Source: Polytrichum commune (taxonomy: Eukaryota; Streptophyta; Polytrichopsida; Polytrichales; Polytrichaceae). From it: a stretch of 64,000 nucleotides of DNA. Under the pieces are notes generated by a model. It did not search any database. It was not told where the DNA came from and saw only the letters and a program-made list of their open reading frames with translations. The DNA is taken from NCBI GenBank assembly GCA_950295325.1, contig OX485805.1, positions 28,631,501 through 28,695,500 of the forward strand. The letters are read 5' to 3'. The position numbers were made by a program, and so were the translations under genes. Positions 23,048 to 34,389 of the stretch are shown one piece after another; within the stretch, counting starts at the first letter, position 1; every line of letters begins with the position of its first letter.

Positions 23048-25260
23048 GATCGGTGTGGAAACACCGACAATGCAAACAATGTGAATGGGTTCCTTCGCCA
23101 ACAATTAATTAGTCAAGAGTACTTGCTCTGGAGTGTTCTACATTCTTACCTTTTGGTAGGTGGACCAAGTCGTCCACGAATGCACTCCGGGACAATGTCC
23201 GGACTCGATCGGTGTTCAACCAATCGTTGTTTGGAATTACGCAATTACTTATCATTTCAAACAAATGAGTAAATTGCAAACGTATAACAACAGCTAGAAT
23301 TTATTTCAGAAACTACAAACATCCTTTTGTTCCTTGATCTTCGAGCAAGGACAAGAACTACTGCAGCTGCCAAAGGACCTCATCCTTCTCCCACCGCGTT
23401 TCTTCGGGTCGCCGCCTCCTGACACTCTCTGTAAGTTTTACGGCATGATCCTAATCCCCGCTTTGAGCACCTTCTTCTACCTAAACATTGTTTTCTATAG
23501 AATAAAATCCGGGACATGTGGAGATTCCGTGAAAGAACCTAAAAACCTACTCGCCCCACTCATGGTAGCTCCCAAGAAACTATACCCTTCGAGTCCAGGA
23601 AAAAGAAATAATTCTTGTTAATCGTCGACCAGACAGGAAGCATCGACAACCAAGTCCGGAAGTTCTTTACAACTCTTTCTCTCTCCTCCAAGCATAGGGG
23701 GACAGAAGGATTTGCCATCAGGTTTCCTTATGTACAAGAGTATGAGATATACCTGCTTTAAGAAGTCAATACTAGTTCAATCAATTCCAACCACACAGTA
23801 GAACCACTAACAAATTACTCACCGACTCAAAGATTTTCGCCGTGACCCATCTCTAGGAAGGATATTTAAAAGCACCACCTGTTTTGGAATTCCTCATAGG
23901 TTATCTTCAGATTCAAGGGAGTCTAAAACACCTTGAGAGGCATAGAGAAACCCTTACACCCTGCGAATCACACAGCTGTGAACGATTTTGCAAGCGATTT
24001 TTCCATTTCAATCGTCTGGATAGGTTCCATTCGACCGATCCAGTCCCAGCTGGAAGAAAGACAACTCCCGACTTTTCTGAATCACTGACCAGGAGGGGGT
24101 GCTATTTCAGGCATCGAGAATGGCTGCAAACGGCCGTCTATAAAGTGCCAATACTACAAAGCTGGATTCAAAGTGAATAATAGAAGATCATCTGCCTACT
24201 CTTATTCGCAGCCTGCATTCTACTATTGTCTCGACGACAGACTCGCAGAAAACGTTAAGACTCGCCTAATGTCGACCAATGCATCGCTAAAACCTAACCA
24301 AATAAAAAGAAAATTGACTGCGGGGACCCTGTGTGCGGAGGTTTCATGTCCAGTTAGTGAAAGTTGTTCTTGCAGGTGGCGGCTAGCTGCATTACTTGCA
24401 GCTGGACAAGATTCAACACAAAATGTGGACTGCATCTGAACATGACGATCTACTTCTGGCGCTTTGTTTTTCTGTCGACATGACTGCATTCACCTGTCAC
24501 CTGAAGAAGTGCTTTTTGTGACCAAAAAAGGAATAAAATCCCGGAATTATGCAATTTATCCCTCGCTTCAATCCAGGCAATCTCCTGAATCGCTGCGGAA
24601 TATCTAACGCCCCTGATTTCCCAGCAATCAGATCACAGCATCCATCCCATTACTTTCAAGTCTTGGAATCTCTTGAGGCAACAACACGCGCGAAGACCCA
24701 TTAGCGAAGAATTCATTATCCTGAAGCCGATCGATTTCTGTGATCCTTCGATGATCAGAATCCTAACGTCTGTGGCCAGCAGCAGTCTCCTGTAAATACA
24801 GCTTTTTCAGGAGAAGAAAAAAGACTTGTCAACCAAGATAGAGATACTTACCACCAACTGAAGTTTGCAAAGCCTAAATGCCACAACAATGAATCTCTCT
24901 CCTCAACCGATCAGCAGCACGTACGCCACCTTTACGAAGGCTTATGATGCAACCTTACTTACTTATATATACTTGCAGACCTGCTTGCAGACCTGCTTGC
25001 AGACCTCCACAGCTAGCTGCAACACGCATAGAAAAGCTGAGTGATGCAGCGCTTTTGTAACAACACAACAGCAGGAATCATAATCTGCTCTAGGGCTTCA
25101 GCTGCTCGATGAATGCGGCGGCATCCATGAGGAGATTGGGTTCAGGTAGAAGATGGTCCCACAAGCAGAGTGAGAAGCTTAGTGCCTGCGAGGCTCGGAG
25201 GTTCCCACTCAATCACCGAGGGGAGCGATAAAAACCCCGCCTCCTATAAACCGGTTCACA
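23048..25260. other. Intergenic DNA, no supported gene
   Basis: More GC-balanced than its surroundings and may be promoter or leader-intron DNA of the minus-strand gene at 22381. Short plus-strand frames (23334-23621, 23884-24180, 24173-24439) lack recognisable domains and splice context. A 12-bp unit, cttgcagacctg, is repeated three times at 24972-25007. Confidence 0.4.
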
Positions 25261-25266
25261 CGGAGT

Positions 25267-25655
25267 CCCAAGTCCTAAATCACTTGATGTGCATCCGTGC
25301 AATCTTAGCCGTTGAGAGCATGGAAGGTTGTACTTACCACTTGACACGGTCCCAAGTCCTAAGTCTCAAGTATAACATGGATGTCCACATGGCAACGCTT
25401 TTTGGAGGTGAGGCTTGACACTTCTGTTGAGAGTTGGGTCGAGCAAAAAGCGAGACCCAACTCTCAACACGAATCCTGTGAGTATTTTTCATAAAATAAT
25501 CAAGATCCGACTTCAATGATAATGAACCGTATTTTTATGGTTTCTTGAGGTGGAAAAGTTGGGACTTTGCCTTCATGTTGAGACTTCTTAACATGAGTGG
25601 GTCTTGAGACTTGGGCCTTGGGACTTGGGACTTGGGATCCCATGTGCACCAGCCC
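25267..25655. repeat. Inverted-repeat cluster with a perfect 16-bp hairpin
   Basis: tcccaagtcctaa motifs near 25267 and 25349 face cttgggacttgggacttggg motifs near 25618-25640, giving an imperfect inverted repeat. At its centre TGTTGAGAGTTGGGTC (25425-25440) pairs perfectly with 25454-25469 over a 13-base loop. It resembles a degraded fold-back or MITE; no target duplication was found. Confidence 0.55.
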
Positions 25656-26166
25656 TTAGGTTTGTTGTTGATGGTCTCTTTGGGTTGGCCCCACCACTAC
25701 AACTCAAGGTTAAAATGCAATTCATTATTACATTATAGCATGTATATATTTTTTTTGTTTTTAAGGTTGGTTGTTACAAAATTATAGTCAATGGCCACGA
25801 ACAACACGAGCCAAGGGCCATGACCATGTCATTGTGAGGGCTCTTTATTCTCACCCAAAGGTTGTACCAGCTATCTACGGCCCTTGACTTTGATATGATA
25901 TGCCAAAATTTGTGTCAGGCCTAGTACCTCTTGGAGGTGGGCATGGAGAAAATCCAGACAGACTTTGAAACATTATTTATAGTTTGTCATGCAAAAATCC
26001 ATGTAAATTATTCATCCATGATATTGTTTTTGGGCCCTTACTAGGCCTTCACCTTCTTCGTGTGAAGTGAACTTGGTCGAATGGTCAAGACTTTCAACCA
26101 TTAGAGATCTTAGAATGCATGATCATGGACCTTCAATCTTGTGTGTGAAGTGGCCCTAAATAGAAC
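25656..26166. other. AT-rich intergenic DNA
   Basis: No gene or clear repeat recognised. Confidence 0.4.
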
Positions 26167-26533
26167 AACACTAAATAGTTCTATTAGTGTGGGTGGTTAA
26201 TTAGTGTGGAAATAATCAACATGCCACACTAATTTGATAGTCGATGTGAAAATAATGTGGTCCAAGACTCCAGGTCATCCCCTAAGTTTTCATAAAGACT
26301 TTCAACCGATACATTGAGTTATGAATATTAGCTACAAGACAAAAGTAACACAAAAATAAGTTAATCATTTCACAATAACTTTCTAGAAAAAAAACAACAT
26401 GTGCTTATTTTCTACTTGAAATATAAAAGTGTGGATTGAAAATTAATGTGTCGCCCACATTGATTCTTAAAATGTGAATTAGTGTGGGCTTTAAAAAATA
26501 GTGTGGCCCACAATAATAGGATTATTTAGTGTA
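26167..26533. mobile_element. CACTAAATA MITE, copy E (long, diverged)
   Basis: Left end CACTAAATAGTTCTATTAGTG and right end cacaataataggattatttagtg-TA are inverted. The left flanking dinucleotide is AA rather than TA, so that side has mutated or the boundary is off by a base. Length about 365 bases, like copy D, with several internal attagtgtgg motifs. Confidence 0.6.
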
Positions 26534-28812
26534 GTTTGAAGGAACTTCCCTAAGATGAAACAACCACAAAACATATGGTGGTGAGGATTTTACTAGACCC
26601 CATCACCTCGGTAGTAATGGTGGGGCCAACTCAAAGAAGTGGGTGTCCAATCCTAGCCATTGCAAATTCTTCCTAATGTAATTTTCGGAATATTTTGGGG
26701 CACATAGTGACAACACTTACAATCTAGGACGGTGGCAATATATGTTGGTTTTTATGTAGAGTCCAAGGGGGATTGTTATTTTTTAGTAGAACCAAGATAT
26801 GAATCAGGTTTAGGAACCATGAATGAGTTCAATATTGTTAGTTCATTGTGAATCAAACAAAATATATAGAGGTGGACTAATATTGCGTCGTTGATGATAG
26901 GTGTTGGGAAACGAAGGGCACATGCACGGTTGGGTTAGCTCAAAGGAATGTCCCCACCAAAATTGTCGATTTTTTCTTAAAGGTCTTAAAGTAGCTCATA
27001 AAAACATCGTTTTGTAAACAAAAGAAAATTGTAGTCTTTTGTATACATTATATAGTGTTCTAACCAAACTTATGGTATTTAATGATGTTAATATATTTTG
27101 GATGTCCTTCCTATTGCATTAATGACTTGATACAAGCATGTTTTTTTCTCAATGAAAAGCAAATCTCTTGGTGTGAGAGCATGCATCATAAGATGCAACA
27201 TAGTTCAATCAAATTATAAGACTATCATCATGGAGCTCACAGATAATGTCAAAATCAATGTTTTTATAATCATAAGAGGTCTATTGAATCAAATTTTAAA
27301 GAAATGAATGAGGTTATGAACAATAGGATAACATGTCTTTTGAGGACCTTTGGTGGTTTCAAAAGAAATTCATGCAAATCAAGTTGTAAGGGAGTATACA
27401 AACCTAACGTAACCTTAAATACACATAAAACATGTACAAGGGTCTCGAACAAACAATCCAACCATAACCTCTCTTACCACTTATGGAAAGCCCTCCTCAT
27501 CTCCAACGCACAAGTAACACAAACACTAAATTTCCATTACGCCCAAGACATGGGCAACCACCGAAAAACATCTTATGACCAACAACACATCCCACCGCAA
27601 ATTGCACACTATGCCCATATAGCAAAATGGACACTTTGCCTTAGTACCTATTATCCACATGCTCAAATTCACATATAGAAGGACTTTGATTAGCCCGTGC
27701 AATAATGTGGTCCACCAATTAGCACACAATTTTCTATTTAACAAACATATAAGATACTACATTGTCATCAATGCATGAAATAAAAACTCTAGACCCCAAG
27801 ATGTAGTAGTCCCATAATGGTTACTAAAATGCATGTGCACCCTCACACCATGCACATGTATGGCTAGACTAAGATCGGACATCTTATGTGTATTAGGAGC
27901 CCCTAACGATGCCAACTCCCACCAAACTCAAACTCGCCAATCACCATACAATTCATAAAATTCACTATTTGTCATGACACATTTCCTACCACCCCTACTA
28001 GGAAAAACCTTAATAAATACAACATGCTCGGTTAAACACTAAGGATTGAATGACGGAAGCCAACCCCCTCATTACCATTGTTGCGGGTGTCACCGAGCCA
28101 TCCACAAACATTCAATCCAAGCTTTAGAACACCTCAAAATACCCCCGATTGAGAATAAAAAAACTAAGGAATCACATACATGACATAGCCAAAAAATGCC
28201 TCATGTACCTAGTATGAACCAAACATAAACTCAACAACAAACAAGCCTCGTGGACTTGCCATAGGTGGTCAACCCCTCTTGTTACATTGGTTACTCAAAT
28301 GAACCCACTTTTTGAAAGGAAGTGACATCATCTTGAAGCTTGATAAAACATGATCAACATAAGGAATAACATGCTCTCATTCACGTCGATGTATACATAC
28401 ACCGATGTCATTGTTATTGCTATTTTATTAATGCATGGGTGTCAATAGTGTATCAAACTGGAGTACCAATCAAAATATTGACATTTTGTGGGTATGTAAA
28501 GGTGGAGAGAATCCATGTATACCCAAGTTATTATTTCGGTCAATACTAGCCCACATTTCAAAAGGCAAAGCATTAAACCTAGCTACCTTGCATTACAATG
28601 GATGGATGGACACCAATGTATGGTGAACGAGGTCGTGTCCACGTCTTAGCAAGCAGGCTAGCATTTTTCTTATATCTATCTATTATGAGTCAATACCATT
28701 CTAGATCAAAGTGATACTAGTTCAGTTTTTGCCTAGGTATGAAGGTTCTTGCATGGTATATAGACCCAAATGGTATCAAAAACAAAACTATCGTCAAACG
28801 CTCACACCCTAC
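26534..28812. other. Gene-free stretch with strand base skew at about 27.4-28.3 kb
   Basis: No gene supported. Within about 27420-28330 the plus strand is rich in A and C and poor in G over many lines, unlike the flanks. This may be a decayed transposon with strand-biased mutation. Short frames there have no recognisable domain. Confidence 0.4.
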
Positions 28813-29012
28813 TACACTAAATATTGCATTTAGTGTCACTTACTATTGGGAGTTCCATAATACTATATGTTTATTATTAATGTAGATTTTTACCAAGTAA
28901 ATTCTTAATGTTCTATAATATCCAAACAACTAAACTGACCTTTGTTGGTAAAAAAATGAAATATGCAGTAAATCCAAATAGTAAGAGACACTATCAAAAT
29001 ATTGAATGTGTA
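28813..29012. mobile_element. TA-flanked CACTAAATA MITE, copy B
   Basis: TA-CACTAAATATTGCATTTAGTG at the left; ATTGAATGTG-TA at the right. The interior (ttctataatatccaaacaac, tttgttggtaaaaaaatgaaatatgcagtaaat) aligns with copies A and C. Non-coding. Confidence 0.75.
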
Positions 29013-31394
29013 GTCTCAAAAAATGTGAGAATCTTGTTATAGATACTTGAATGGTATCATTAAAAATAAGACGTAATAATCAAATAGAAGATAAGGGACC
29101 AACAATGACATGTATTGGATATGTACTATGTAGCCATAAGGTAGATGGGTCTCAAATGGTAACTTTTCAAATGAGCCCACTTTCCTTGTATATTGAAGGA
29201 CAAGTATGATTAGCAAAATCTACATCGAGACTGTAGACTCTTTCCTTATAATTTTTGGAGCTCATACAAATACCTTATTCTTTACCAAAGTGTAGTTCTT
29301 CTTTCTTCTTGAATGATTGTATACACAAATACCCTTCCACCTCCCTCCTCCTTAATTACCTTAACTATTGATCTTAGAATAACTAACTAAAATTAAGCAT
29401 ATGGTCCAATCGTTATATAGACATATAGATAGATAGATAGATTTTTTGGGTATATATTCTTAAATCCATACCTAACTATACACCACCCAAATATACCTAG
29501 TTGCCATGTTAAGGTAAGTAACTGAACTAGGCTTATTTACCTTGTTGTGAGTACTTTCACCTCCAATTACAATTTTGGTAGTGTATTGGATTGGGAATTG
29601 TCACATCCATTTAGCAATTACAAATTATGAAGATTGTCAATCTCAAGATTCATAATTGGAGTTGACATGCAAAAGGTCAAAGTAAAGATTCTCATTCTCT
29701 TTAAACCAGCACATAGACCCTCCCGATTGAGTTAACTATTGGGCCTACATTGGTCTATGTATTATGAGCACATAGTCAACTCTCATTGTGACATGTGTCT
29801 TTCTTGGTATCCATTCGTAAGTACAAGCCTTGCCTTATAACAGTCAAATGTAGGTGTTGGATTAATAGGAAGAGTGATCACATAAGGTCCATGTGCCCTA
29901 TTGCTAAGAGTGGTTGTAGTTGTGGGGTGTGAGATTACCAAGTCATCATTTCATTTTCTCAATTACATAACAAACACAAATTGTTCATTGCAACGAGGAT
30001 TGCAAGGGCTTGCAAATGTGGAATTTGTTAAGCACACTTGTCGAGAAGAAGTCTATGGGTGATGAAAGCGGCTTCTGGCTTCTTATGGTGAGGCCACGTT
30101 GCATGTGCTTTCTCGACCATCGGATTTGACCGATGTAACCCTCCTCCCTTGATCTCCTATGTCCATTGCGTTGGTGTTGATATAAGGATCGCATCCACGT
30201 GGTTGTTGTTCTCATGCAACTCATGGAATTTCTTACATCTTGATTAACTTATGTATAGTCGGTGATTTGCCAAAAACACGTAGTCGTTGATGACTATGAA
30301 GGATGTTACACAAAGAAATCAATAGTTCATATACTAGTGCATAACAAATAAGTAATTTATTTTTTATTTTATGTTGCATGCATAATGTTGAATATGGTCT
30401 TTACATCATGCTTTAGATCATGGCATAGATGATGCCAACCACAAGTTGGCATGGACAAGATGCTTCACCAAGCTTGATCATAGCCACAACGTCATACATG
30501 AACTTAAAACATGTTTATTGAGCACAGCTATGGGACAAATGTCAAATTTTAGATCATTATAATTTCATGTGCATAGTTATTAACTGTGTAGCCTGAAAAT
30601 ATCATAAGTAAATGTAAGGCATTATAGGGTCCAAGTACAATATTGTTTACATGAAGGCCTTCCATAAATTAAACACTTACGACTTTGTCATAAGACTTTT
30701 GAGACGTAGCATTTGAATGTTGAAACTCTTGTTTTCAAAAAATTGTGATTTGTTTTACATCCAAAACATGAGAAATGTTCACTAATTAGAAGCAATTTTG
30801 AGTTGATTTGTGAATAACATTTTATTTTTAGAGTTTATGATTCAAAACGTATTAAGAATATATACAAAGAACATGCCATCTATCATCACACACAATCTCA
30901 AAGCAAAACAACTATGTTTATCATATATCCTTCTAAAAATTGATCACTTGGACCAAAAAGACCATTGGAGCTTCTAGAGGTTAAGTTACCAACACGAAAG
31001 CAAATTGTGCATGTGGTCTCCCATAAGACTTAGCTTGAGTGACGGATCATGAGAGGCCGATTCCTCCCACTTCCATACTTGGTCTCTATTTTGCCGCATC
31101 ACCCACGAAGGGCATTATTGCAATGTTTTTCTCCATATGTAACAACGTTTTCCTTCATTGTGCTTAATTTTATAGCACTCCTTATACACGTGGGAACATT
31201 CCACAATCGTGTCTTTGTCCTCAAGTTGAAATGGGAAGTATTCTTAATCTAGGTGGCACACCATGATCTGTAGATTTATTTAGAGTGTTGTAAAATAAGC
31301 CAATTGATTGGGCATGTAGGGTGTAACTTTAATGTGAATGATCACATCATAACGAGGAATGTCATTCTTTATTGTTGGTTCTCCTTCATAATAG
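29013..31394. other. AT-rich intergenic DNA
   Basis: No supported gene. A short GATA run lies near 29424-29441. The slightly GC-richer patch 29985-30230 has an 79-codon minus frame with no recognisable domain. Confidence 0.4.
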
Positions 31395-31505
31395 TATTCA
31401 GATCCATAACAATATTTTGTGCGACTGACAATATTATGTGGAATATTCCCACATTCAATTTGAATATGGGGAATATTCCACATGAGGTTGTTGTGGATCT
31501 GAATA
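31395..31505. mobile_element. Short MITE with TTCAGATCC ends, copy 1
   Basis: About 110 bases, flanked by TA. Left TTCAGATCCATAACAATATT and right tgttgtggatctgaa are inverted, with internal complementary gtggaatattccca and ggggaatattccac. The same element recurs at about 36538-36624. Tiny stem-loop MITE, Stowaway-like in size and TA flanks. Confidence 0.65.
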
Positions 31506-32000
31506 ATGTTATGACCAATTGATGGATTTGAAATCTACAAATATGGTTTGGTTTCTATTATTGGAACATATTATAAAACCATCCAGTGAGAGAGAACCAA
31601 TGGTAAAGGTCCATGATTTATGTTGTGCATGGATGACAAAAGATGTGAAAGGGATGAGATGTTTTCCATCCACATATGGTTGCAATGCCATTACGAAGGG
31701 ACGGAGTGAGCGTGAGAGGTAAATAAGTTTTGACATGTGAGAGCCCTAGATTTCCCACATGTGAATGATTGCCCATGGATACAAAAGGACATGGTTCAAA
31801 TTCACTCTTAGAATAAAGGCACGGCATGGTGTAGGGCAATTTACCTATAAAGTTCAAAATAATAATGATGGTAAGTCTCCTTTTGCGGTCACATAGACAT
31901 ATAACTTATGTTCACATGATTTATCTAGAATGGTGCATAAATACCAGCCAAATTTGCATAATGTAGGTTGATAGCAAGGTAGGTGGTAAATAATTAGAAA
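31506..32000. other. AT-rich intergenic DNA
   Basis: No gene recognised. Confidence 0.4.
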
Positions 32001-32216
32001 AAAGAAGATTAAGCTTAATTTTTTGAAAATTAACGAGTCAAATGGCCTAAATGGAAGGAAAAGTAATCATAATTTTTTTTGAATAATGGGAAATCTCTCA
32101 ACACTCAAAAAGAAGATTAAGCTTAATTTTTTGAAAATTAACGAGTCAAATGGCCTAAATGGAAGGAAAAGTAATCATAGATTTTTTTGAATAATGGGAA
32201 ATCTCTCAACACTCAA
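32001..32216 (+). repeat. 108-bp tandem duplication
   Basis: Two almost identical head-to-tail copies, 32001-32108 and 32109-32216, begin aaagaagattaagcttaatt. They differ by about one or two bases, so the event is recent. Confidence 0.92.
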
Positions 32217-32472
32217 TAATCTTTCCCCTTGTCAATCAGATGGACCATGTGACTTATTCCCCTCTACCTCTTAGTGAGCTTGCAAATCTTCAAACAATCT
32301 TTATTAAACATGAGCACAAAATGACATAAAAGATTGTTCACGACCCTAATTAGCACACTAAAAAGGCTTAACCTAAACTCTAAAGGTTAACATCATGTAC
32401 TTAGCTACCATGCATGGATGAAAAATAAGTTACAATACATGAATTTGTATGTAGGATATGTTATATGCCAAA

Positions 32473-32506
<34 letters not shown>

Positions 32507-32507
32507 A
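32473..32507. repeat. (GT)n microsatellite
   Basis: Two GT runs separated by tatat. Confidence 0.9.
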
Positions 32508-32769
32508 TGCCTTATTTTCATAAATGTTTATACAAACCGCCTTAGTCTTTTTTTTACATTGATTAATTATTGGCATTTTCTGCCCAACATGCTACCAACC
32601 TAGTGTAGTCTTAATTCGTCTAGACTTAGGGCATTGACTGGTGATAAAAGATGCAAATAACAATAACATGACCGACACATGTATTAGGCAACAAAGTAGA
32701 CTTAGGGGGCCATGTCAATCCCAACACTCTTGCTTTGTTGAAATTTGTGTTATAAACATATTATTAGGC

Positions 32770-33300
32770 TTTTACATATTAAACTCAAAATGACAACAAA
32801 AGTAAACTTAGAGCGCCCTTCCTCGATCCCGTGTTTGTGTTCGTGTCATCTTCAAGACAAGGTGGGATACTACTCATTGGTGGTTGAAACGGCAAGTAAT
32901 AACATCAACATGTGTACGGGGTAACAACATACTACACTAAATATGATGTTTAGTGTCACTTACTAGTTGAAGTTACACAATGTTATATCTTTTTTATATT
33001 GATGTAATTTTTTTTATCAAGTATAGTTGTTAATGTTTTATAATGCCCAAAGAACCATTTTGACATCTGTTGGCGAAACATGAGATATACAATAAATAGA
33101 TATAACATTGTGTAATTCCAAATAGTAAGTGACATTGAATACAATATCTAGTGTAGTCAAGGGTGTGGGGAAAAGGTGAGTGTTTTTTTCAACATCAAAG
33201 TATGTAAGTACTATGCCAACAATGTCATAGTCGGGAACGTGGATCTCAATGTGCTCAATTACTTGAGATTTGTGTTGTCGAACCTTGTGTTATGCTCTCA
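32770..33300 (+). repeat. Diverged copy of the 34.4-36.2 kb repeat, interrupted by MITE copy C
   Basis: Bases 32773-32925 resemble the 288-bp unit (ttaaactc.aaatg, gagcgccc, cccgtg.ttgt, gtaataacatcaacat). Bases 33200-33300 resemble 36150-36230 (agtcggg.a.g.ggatc, gctcaatta.t.gaga.ttgtgttg, ctt.gtgtta). The MITE at 32933-33155 lies between, so a once continuous copy was split by insertion. Confidence 0.6.
32933..33155. mobile_element. TA-flanked CACTAAATA MITE, copy C
   Basis: TA-CACTAAATATGATGTTTAGTG left; CAATATCTAGTG-TA right. Terminal inverted repeats extend about 55 bases (left cacttactagttgaagttac, right gtgtaattccaaatagtaag). Interior shared with copies A and B. It sits inside an older repeat. 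Confidence 0.82.
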
Positions 33301-34389
33301 AGGTAGATAGTGCTTATACCAACACCCTAAAATAATGCACCGTAAGTACATACTCATCTTGAGAATGTCCACCACCCTAGCATTGAGCTCCCTTATTGGT
33401 TTTGGGTCATCACCCAAACAAGTATTTGAGCCCTTAAATTTTTTACACAAGGATTTCAAATAAGTCAAACTTGGTGTGTCGGAATCTCTTGTCAATTGAC
33501 AACGAGAACCATTTTAAACACGTTAATATGCTAAGAACGCGCATGCTCGATGTCCAAAGTGGCGGTTTTATCACTCTCTGCCATACATTTTAACCTTTAA
33601 AGGATTAAAATACTTTCATATTGGATACAAAATTGTTTGTATGGGCCCCCGACAAACATCAAAATAGATTGTTATCTGGTTTGTGTTCATTAATCCTTAT
33701 TCAACACAAGTAATCAAAAAGAGGAAGAGAACATAAAAAGGTGGCAACTGTGACTACATAATAATTGGTATGTAATTGAGTCTAGGTAATTTATATGAGC
33801 CCAAATCTTCTTACAATTTATTCTACATGTATGTATGCTTTAATTGGAATAATACACCAAATGATGTGATCATTTTGGATAGGATTATTTTTAAACATTT
33901 TTAGTTTAAAACATCAAGAAGTAATCTTAAACCCCTTTGTATGACACCTTGAGGCTTGGACAAGGCCTCTTGGACCTTTTGAGGATTAGACTCAATAAAG
34001 ACAAGAAAAAGGAACGTATGTATATCTTTTACGCTACTATGTGATGTCTGCTCACCAACCCCTACCCATGTCCACATGAGCATGGGGGGGGGGGCGTGGT
34101 GGTGGCTCACTGCCTACATGTAATAGGTGGACTGTGGGTTTATGAGATAATATATTTATTCTGATATACCTAGTCTAGTGATACCAATGAAGCTTGTTTC
34201 TTTTCCAAAATTCCCTTAGGTGGATCAAGGATTTGATGACAAATTGTGAGCACGTTTCTAAAGTTTGGTGTGGGGACATAACATTACTCAATGCCTTGAA
34301 TGCAATTCAAGGGATGAGGTAACATGCAAGCACAATTCTCTTTTAATTCCAAGATCCCCTAATTATGGGAGCACTCAAGCTACAGTGTA
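33301..34389. other. AT-rich intergenic DNA
   Basis: No gene supported. An 11-base G run lies at 34084-34094. Confidence 0.4.
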
